A DNA stretch of 9,524 bases from CAZHMB01 sp964533515 (GTDB lineage: Archaea; Nanobdellota; Nanobdellia; Pacearchaeales; GW2011-AR1): assembly GCA_964533515.1 (NCBI GenBank), contig CAZHMB010000023.1, positions 1 through 9,524 of the forward strand, written 5' to 3'. The translations under genes and the position numbers were made by a program. This document shows positions 5,757 through 9,524 of this stretch, piece by piece. How positions within the stretch are numbered: the stretch's first letter is position 1; every line of letters starts with the position of its first letter. The notes below the pieces were generated by a model, which had not been told where the DNA came from, did not search any database, and saw only the letters and a list, made by a program, of their open reading frames with translations.

Positions 5757-7082
5757 TTAAGCAGGGGGTTGTTTAAGATGCAGGAACATCAAAAACACGG
5801 CATTTATTAAAGTGATAGCTAAGACCATTACTAAGGATAACATGTTTGTACTTAATGCGACACCAAGACCAGAAACTTTCATTATGATTAATAGCAACAT
5901 TAAGATCATTGGGGCTGCGATAACGACGCTGATGTAGATATCCATGAATGTTTCTGCGTATTTATTGTATTTTTCTCTTTCTAGTTTGTGATCGAATAAT
6001 AAATTCTCTGACCGTTTGTCAAAAAAGTTCGATAGATCCCCTCCAGAAGTTATTGTTGTTGTTAGGCCTTTGTATAATTCTCCGAGTTTTGCGCTTGGGC
6101 TATTTATGGAAGCGTTTCTAAGGGCAGTTACTAGATCGGACCCATAGATATTAATTTCGTTTAGAAGTTTGATGAATTCTTTATTAAGTGCCGGATACTC
6201 TCCCGTTTTTAAAATTATTTCGAAAATCTTACTTTGATTCGGTAAGGAAGAGGAAATCGCGGCCATATGCATTACAGCAAAAGGCAATTCATTGTTAATT
6301 CTAATTTCATTTGATTTTTGTTCTATTGAAGGATAGAAATAAAAAAGCAAATAAGTTCCGATAGGGATTGCTGGGAGAAGCCAGATGACTATTAGAAATC
6401 TTCGTAGTAGTGATGTTTGGACAAGAGTTATAATTGGAAGAGTCCCGACTATATTAAAAAATAGAAAAAAGATCATCAGGAAGATTGCCACAAAAAAAGA
6501 GGCTAACGTTGAGAAAAACATCAAAGATAAATAACTAGGGGCAGGAATTTGCAAATTTGATCTAATCAAATCTTTCTTCAGGTTCCTAAATTTTCCTTCT
6601 TTTATAAATTTGATCGAATAATTGTAAAAAGTTTTTGAAGATAGTCTTAAATATTCGCTGGGTTTTTTGTGCGTTAATCTTTTTGATTTATCCTTCTTTC
6701 TGGATTTTTTGAATCTGTCAAGTGTTGAAACCTCTAAGTCTTCCATATCAGCATCTTTGTAATGGGTTTTTCTTAGTTTTCTTCTTTGAATACTCTTTTC
6801 TTTTTTACTAAGAATTTTTGGGATAATTCTTCGAGGAATCAGGGGTTTGTTTAAGTTTATTGGTTGTAAAAGCTTTGGAAGCTTTTTATTTGTTTTAACC
6901 AATTCATTTTTTAAAGATATTATGTGTTTTTTTATGAGGCTTCTTTCTTTTGGGCCCGAAGTGGTGTTTTTTTCATTTATTGATTGCACCATCTCCTTTA
7001 AGATTTTTCTCTCTTTTGCTAGTTCTAATCTTATCTCTGTGAAGTCTTCTATTGTTGAAGGGTCTTTGTGTCTGTTAACCAT
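5757..7082 (-). CDS. F-domain membrane platform protein, FlaJ/TadB-like, with long basic N-terminal extension
   Basis: The 441-residue product is the second platform protein of the operon. Residues 183-212 and 225-250 are a helix pair, 265-370 a cytoplasmic F domain, and 380-402 and 410-435 a second helix pair, the layout of archaeal FlaJ/ArlJ and TadB/C proteins. Characteristic F-domain features are LPFAVMHMAAISS, GEYPALNKEFIKLL, YGSDLVTALRNAS and TSGGDLSNFFDKRSE. The first about 170 residues are unusual: highly charged, with a likely helical or coiled-coil segment (11-66), a PxxL-rich stretch (69-90) and strongly basic clusters (KRRxRK-like at 93-106 and 123-140). I recognise no domain there; it might bind the missing motor ATPase, RNA or lipid head groups. 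The gene starts one base after a 54-residue gene and precedes the TadC-like gene by one base. Confidence 0.87.
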   Translation of the reverse strand: MVNRHKDPSTIEDFTEIRLELAKERKILKEMVQSINEKNTTSGPKERSLIKKHIISLKNELVKTNKKLPKLLQPINLNKPLIPRRIIPKILSKKEKSIQRRKLRKTHYKDADMEDLEVSTLDRFKKSRKKDKSKRLTHKKPSEYLRLSSKTFYNYSIKFIKEGKFRNLKKDLIRSNLQIPAPSYLSLMFFSTLASFFVAIFLMIFFLFFNIVGTLPIITLVQTSLLRRFLIVIWLLPAIPIGTYLLFYFYPSIEQKSNEIRINNELPFAVMHMAAISSSLPNQSKIFEIILKTGEYPALNKEFIKLLNEINIYGSDLVTALRNASINSPSAKLGELYKGLTTTITSGGDLSNFFDKRSENLLFDHKLEREKYNKYAETFMDIYISVVIAAPMILMLLLIIMKVSGLGVALSTNMLSLVMVLAITLINAVFLMFLHLKQPPA

Positions 7083-7083
7083 C

Positions 7084-7248
7084 TTATCTTGCTATTTTTT
7101 CAATTTTATTTTGAAAATTTAGAAAAGTTTTTTTTGCTTTATTGAATTCCTTGAGGTTTTCAGTGTTGTAAGCATGCTCTAATTTGTCTAAAACCTCGTC
7201 TAAAGAATCTACTATTTCCATTAAAAAACCGACATCACTTTCTTTCAT
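7084..7248 (-). CDS. Unrecognised 54-residue helical protein, first gene of pilus operon
   Basis: This short frame runs from ATG 7248 to TAA 7084-7086 and ends one base before the ATG of the FlaJ/TadB-like gene, the same one-base junction seen throughout this operon. It starts 30 bases downstream of a strong promoter-like element shared with the Schlafen-like gene. Both facts support it as a real gene. The product is almost all predicted helix with heptad-like spacing: FLMEIVDSLDEVLDKLEHAY (residues 8-27) and a second, basic helix around LKEFNKAKKTFLNFQNKIEKI (32-52), with a turn at NTEN. It has no membrane segment and no cysteines. I do not recognise it. It could be a small cytoplasmic partner of the platform protein, whose own N-terminus is also charged and helical, but that is a guess. 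Confidence 0.7.
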   Translation of the reverse strand: MKESDVGFLMEIVDSLDEVLDKLEHAYNTENLKEFNKAKKTFLNFQNKIEKIAR

Positions 7249-7265
7249 TTTATACTCTAAAGTAG

Positions 7266-7327
7266 AAGAGAATTAGGATTATTAAAGGTTTTGGGAATTG
7301 GGTTTCTTGATTAGGACTAATTCTCTT
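7266..7327. repeat. 11-base inverted repeat around the operon promoter
   Basis: AAGAGAATTAG at 7266-7276 is the exact reverse complement of CTAATTCTCTT at 7317-7327, leaving 40 bases between that contain the operon promoter element. The right arm includes the stop codon of the Schlafen-like gene. It could be a binding site pair for a regulator or a read-through-limiting RNA hairpin; chance is not excluded in such AT-rich DNA. Confidence 0.4.
7279..7296 (-). promoter_or_regulatory. Promoter element of the pilus-archease operon
   Basis: On the - strand this reads TCCCAAAACCTTTAATAA: an A-rich BRE-like part followed by a TATA-like TTTAATAA (7286 down to 7279). Exactly 30 bases separate it from the ATG at 7248. 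The predicted start of transcription is near 7257, which would give a leader of about nine bases. All 18 bases recur at 8436-8453 at the same distance from the Schlafen-like gene. Confidence 0.6.
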
Positions 7328-8405
7328 TTTTAAAGCTTTTTTTTACGTATTCAATTAATTCACTTCCTTCAATTTTTATTGTTGATGGCCCCGAGCGAAC
7401 GTAAAATTCTTCTCCGTTGAAACTTTTTAAGAAAACTGGAACACTACTTTTCTTGCAATAAACCTCTGTGATCCCTTTTCCATTGATATCAATTAAACGG
7501 ATGTTTATCCTGTTCGCTAAATTTCTTCCTATTTTCTCTTTGATCATATTTGTTAGATGCAACAGAAATTTGTCCGAATTGGAAAATTTGTCGTGTTCTA
7601 TTCCCACGATCTCTTTTTTATCTGATACTCCTATAAGCAGGGTTCCTCCCTCTGAATTTAGAAATCCCACAAGGGATTTTAATACTGAATGTTCAAGATT
7701 TTTATCTATCTGGTCGGTGTAAAGATTATACCTCAGAGTTGATTTAAACTCCATTTTTTCGCTTTCCCCTTTTTCTATTATTTTAACTATCTCTTCTGAT
7801 GAATTCTCTTTTTTGAATAAATTTGGATTCGAGTTCATAAAGAGGTCTACTACTTTTGTTAATAAGAAAAACTTTTTTGTCATATAGAGCAATCCGATAA
7901 GAGTAGAGATTACGGCCCCAATAAGGACGTAAGAGAGAGTCATCATTGAGAAAAGATAAAGTCCCGAAGAGAGTTCATGTCCTAAAGCAAGTTTCAGATA
8001 AAATTTTAAGAGTTCAAGACCTACTGCAAAAGTCATAGTTAGATTAAATGAAAAAAGTAAGATTAGAGGATAATTCTTTTTAATCTGGTTACTTTTGTAT
8101 AGAATTAATAATATTAAAAATCCTATAAAGCTTACAGCGATTCCAAAAGATATTGGGGCCAATATCCCTCCAACATTTCCCAAAAAGAGAGTTAAGATTG
8201 TGAATATGAATAAAAGGATTTCAAATCCGATGGGAATTGTGAGTTTGATGCTTCTTTTGAGAATTTGTGGGAGGAACAATAAGATTAAAAGAAAGATGTT
8301 CGCTGACATAATGTGCCAAAGGCTGTTGTATATTGAATTCAGAATAGAGATTATCAGGATTAGTTTTAATGCAATAGATATATAGTTTTTTAATTCAAGA
8401 GTCAT
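7317..8405 (-). CDS. Membrane-anchored Schlafen/AlbA_2-domain protein
   Basis: The 362-residue product has six hydrophobic helices (about 9-30, 32-49, 55-76, 79-103, 112-137, 146-175), a linker, and a cytoplasmic AlbA_2/Schlafen-type domain (about 205-358). Domain hallmarks are GESEKMEFKST (213-223), SLVGFLNSEGGTLLIGVSD (244-262) with the GIE turn at 268-270, an IG/I-rich middle, VPVFLK (322-327), EEFYVRSGPST (332-342) and LxG-type SELIEYV (348-354). E214, E219 and D262 correspond by motif to the acidic triad reported as the RNase site in mammalian Schlafens. AlbA_2 domains also occur as nucleic-acid-binding modules in transcription regulators, so nuclease activity is not proven. The gene is divergent from a small TPR-like gene and upstream of the pilus operon, with which it shares an identical promoter element. 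The start at 8405 is preceded by AGGA (8411-8414). Confidence 0.83.
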   Translation of the reverse strand: MTLELKNYISIALKLILIISILNSIYNSLWHIMSANIFLLILLFLPQILKRSIKLTIPIGFEILLFIFTILTLFLGNVGGILAPISFGIAVSFIGFLILLILYKSNQIKKNYPLILLFSFNLTMTFAVGLELLKFYLKLALGHELSSGLYLFSMMTLSYVLIGAVISTLIGLLYMTKKFFLLTKVVDLFMNSNPNLFKKENSSEEIVKIIEKGESEKMEFKSTLRYNLYTDQIDKNLEHSVLKSLVGFLNSEGGTLLIGVSDKKEIVGIEHDKFSNSDKFLLHLTNMIKEKIGRNLANRINIRLIDINGKGITEVYCKKSSVPVFLKSFNGEEFYVRSGPSTIKIEGSELIEYVKKSFKKEN

Positions 8406-8435
8406 TTTTATCCTTTGCCTAGGGGGGATTGGAAC

Positions 8436-8453
8436 TTATTAAAGGTTTTGGGA
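8436..8453 (-). promoter_or_regulatory. Promoter element of the Schlafen-like gene
   Basis: The - strand sequence TCCCAAAACCTTTAATAA is identical to the element before the pilus operon and, as there, ends exactly 30 bases before the ATG (8405). The TATA-like TTTAATAA is at 8443-8436, predicting a transcript start near 8414. The sequence between the element and the ATG is not conserved between the two copies, which argues that the element itself is functional. Confidence 0.6.
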
Positions 8454-8485
8454 TATTTGGAGATGGGTATTAGAGTATACAAATT

Positions 8486-8493
8486 TTTAAGAA
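8486..8493 (+). promoter_or_regulatory. Candidate TATA box of the small TPR-like gene
   Basis: TTTAAGAA is centred about 25.5 bases before the ATG at 8515, matching the leaderless spacing of rtcB. It is a weak match to a TATA box. It lies back to back with the - strand promoter at 8436-8453, so both divergent promoters share the 109-base intergenic region. Confidence 0.4.
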
Positions 8494-8514
8494 GGTATTT
8501 TTTCTAAAAGTTGT

Positions 8515-8736
8515 ATGGTTGCTTTAGAAGAAGGGTTTGCAGAGGGGTATGAGAGATTAGAATATGCTAAAAGACTTGTTGAAGCTGCGGAATATTTTGA
8601 GGATTCTAATCCTGAAGCCTCAAGCGAACTTTATATTATTGCAGAGAGAATTTATTCTGTGCTAGGGGATAGAGAAAATCAAAGAGCGTGTAGAGATAAA
8701 TTAGTTGAGTTTCAAGATGTAATGCTAGAGTTTTAA
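8515..8736 (+). CDS. Small acidic TPR-like helical protein, unknown function
   Basis: The 73-residue product is acidic and appears to consist of three helices: about residues 4-29, 33-50 and 53-71. The pattern GYERLEYAKRLVEAAEYFED followed by NPEASSELYIIAERIYSVLGD and NQRACRDKLVEF resembles tetratricopeptide-type helix pairs, in which small residues alternate with aromatic ones, but only about one and a half repeats would fit. Such short proteins usually act as adaptors, though nothing here names a partner. The start at 8515 is at leaderless distance from TTTAAGAA. The gene is divergent from the Schlafen-like gene. It ends by overlapping the convergent DNA ligase gene by four bases, with interlocked TAA stop codons. 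I do not recognise a named family. Confidence 0.7.
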   Translation: MVALEEGFAEGYERLEYAKRLVEAAEYFEDSNPEASSELYIIAERIYSVLGDRENQRACRDKLVEFQDVMLEF

Positions 8737-9524
8737 TTTCCACTCTGCTTTTCATAATCTTCTTTGATTTCTTTCAAGGTTGAAATTGTTTCTGCTGTTC
8801 GGTCTGGCCGTAAGACTGTGAATCTTGGAAATCTTAAAGCGAAGCCAGAACTGTATGTTGGGGATTTTTGTATCTCTTGGTAAGTAATTGAGAGAACTAT
8901 TTTTGGTTCTACTTCTAAAGTCCTGCCCGTTTCTTTTTTTATGAAAGGTTTTAATATTTTGGAGAGTTCTTCATAGGACATGCCTTCAGAAGATTTTTCT
9001 TTCAAGCCGGTTGAAACTTTCCCTATTTCCTTGTAAGATTCTGAAGTTTCATCGTAGCACGAAATTATGAAACTTGTTAACCAGCCAGATCTTTTTCCTT
9101 TCCCCCATTCTGCACCAGTTATGACTAAATCCAAATCTCTTTCATCAGGTTTTATTTTTAACATGTGGCCGACTCTGCTTCCGGGTTGATAAATTGCAGA
9201 AAGGTTTTTCATCATTACTCCTTCTTGGTTGTCGTCTAAAGCCTTAGCATAAAATTCTTCAGCTTCTTTTTCATCTGAAGTTATTATCTGTTTTGATGAA
9301 ACAATTTTGTAGGGTTGATCTTTTATTATTTTCCTTATTAATTCTGAACGTTCTTGGAAAGGTTTGTCTAATAATGTTTTCCCCTCGTAGAATATTATAT
9401 CGAAGACGTTTATTTCAATAGGTAACTTTTTTTGTATTTCTTCGATGTTGTGTTTTCTTTTTATTCTTTGAGAGATATCTTGGAAAGGTTTGTATTCTTT
9501 TGTTTTTTTGTCGAAGCCTATGGC
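8733..9524 (-). CDS. ATP-dependent DNA ligase, C-terminal part (5' end outside window)
   Basis: The frame is open from the window edge at 9524 down to TAA 8733-8735, giving 263 visible residues; the Met at 9215 is internal, not the start. DNA ligases of this type seal nicks through a ligase-AMP intermediate in replication and repair. The fragment shows a PFQ...RIKRKH segment (13-25), motif III region NVFDIIFYEGKTLLDKPFQER (39-59), motif IV EGVMMK (101-106) with YQPGSR after it, motif V LKIKP (122-126), and an OB-fold domain with ITGAEWGKGKRSGW. It ends in the conserved LRFPRFTVLRPDR segment and a terminal ETISTLKEIKEDYEKQ. This matches the archaeal/eukaryal Lig1 class. The catalytic lysine motif (KxDGxR) and the DNA-binding domain must lie outside. 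Its 3' end overlaps the convergent small gene by four bases. Confidence 0.94.
   Translation of the reverse strand, partial: AIGFDKKTKEYKPFQDISQRIKRKHNIEEIQKKLPIEINVFDIIFYEGKTLLDKPFQERSELIRKIIKDQPYKIVSSKQIITSDEKEAEEFYAKALDDNQEGVMMKNLSAIYQPGSRVGHMLKIKPDERDLDLVITGAEWGKGKRSGWLTSFIISCYDETSESYKEIGKVSTGLKEKSSEGMSYEELSKILKPFIKKETGRTLEVEPKIVLSITYQEIQKSPTYSSGFALRFPRFTVLRPDRTAETISTLKEIKEDYEKQSGN

Noticed and set aside
8411..8430. CCTAGG palindrome with a six-G run in the Schlafen-like gene leader region as an operator
   Set aside because: It is short, occurs once and is not shared with the other copy of the promoter element, so there is nothing to distinguish it from chance.
8733..9215. A complete 160-residue protein starting at Met 9215
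   Set aside because: The frame stays open to the window edge and encodes ligase motifs III and IV upstream of that Met, which lies inside motif IV.
9352..9493. Direct repeat TCTTGGAAAGGTTTGT at 9352-9367 and 9478-9493
   Set aside because: Both copies encode KPFQ within the DNA ligase, at two conserved family positions, so protein sequence explains the repeat.

Overview
The window reads as a piece of an AT-rich archaeal chromosome, most likely from a small-genome DPANN-type archaeon (Woesearchaeota/Pacearchaeota-like). The archaeal call is firm: Kae1, archaeal-type S12 and S7, RtcB with archease, class III (pilin-type) signal sequences, an archaeal ATP-dependent DNA ligase, and TATA-box promoters placed for leaderless or very short-leader transcripts. 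The DPANN placement is an inference from short proteins, tight gene packing and low GC.

Left part, + strand (1-3332): the 3' end of kae1, then rps12, a 50-residue unrecognised gene and rps7 packed almost without gaps, a small three-helix membrane protein with its own leaderless promoter, and rtcB with a near-identical leaderless promoter. Middle part, - strand (3333-7248): a six-gene operon that reads right to left. It holds a 54-residue helical protein, a FlaJ/TadB-like membrane protein with a long basic N-terminal extension, a TadC-like membrane protein, two pilin-like glycoprotein candidates, and finally archease. Four of its junctions have exactly one base between stop and start codon. 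It looks like a type IV pilus or secretion platform. No motor ATPase or prepilin peptidase is visible here. Right part: a membrane protein with a C-terminal Schlafen/AlbA_2 domain (- strand), a 73-residue TPR-like protein transcribed divergently from it, and the C-terminal part of an ATP-dependent DNA ligase running off the window.

Three links stand out. RtcB and its activator archease face each other with abutting stop codons (TGATCA), but archease is transcribed with the pilus genes. The pilus operon and the Schlafen-like gene share an identical 18-base promoter element at identical distance from their start codons, so they are probably expressed alike. RNA-related functions are also concentrated here: t6A synthesis, RNA ligation and a possible membrane-tethered RNase. 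Two genes too short for routine ORF calling (718-870 and 7084-7248) are supported by junction geometry. I found no tRNA, rRNA, CRISPR array, insertion sequence or intein.
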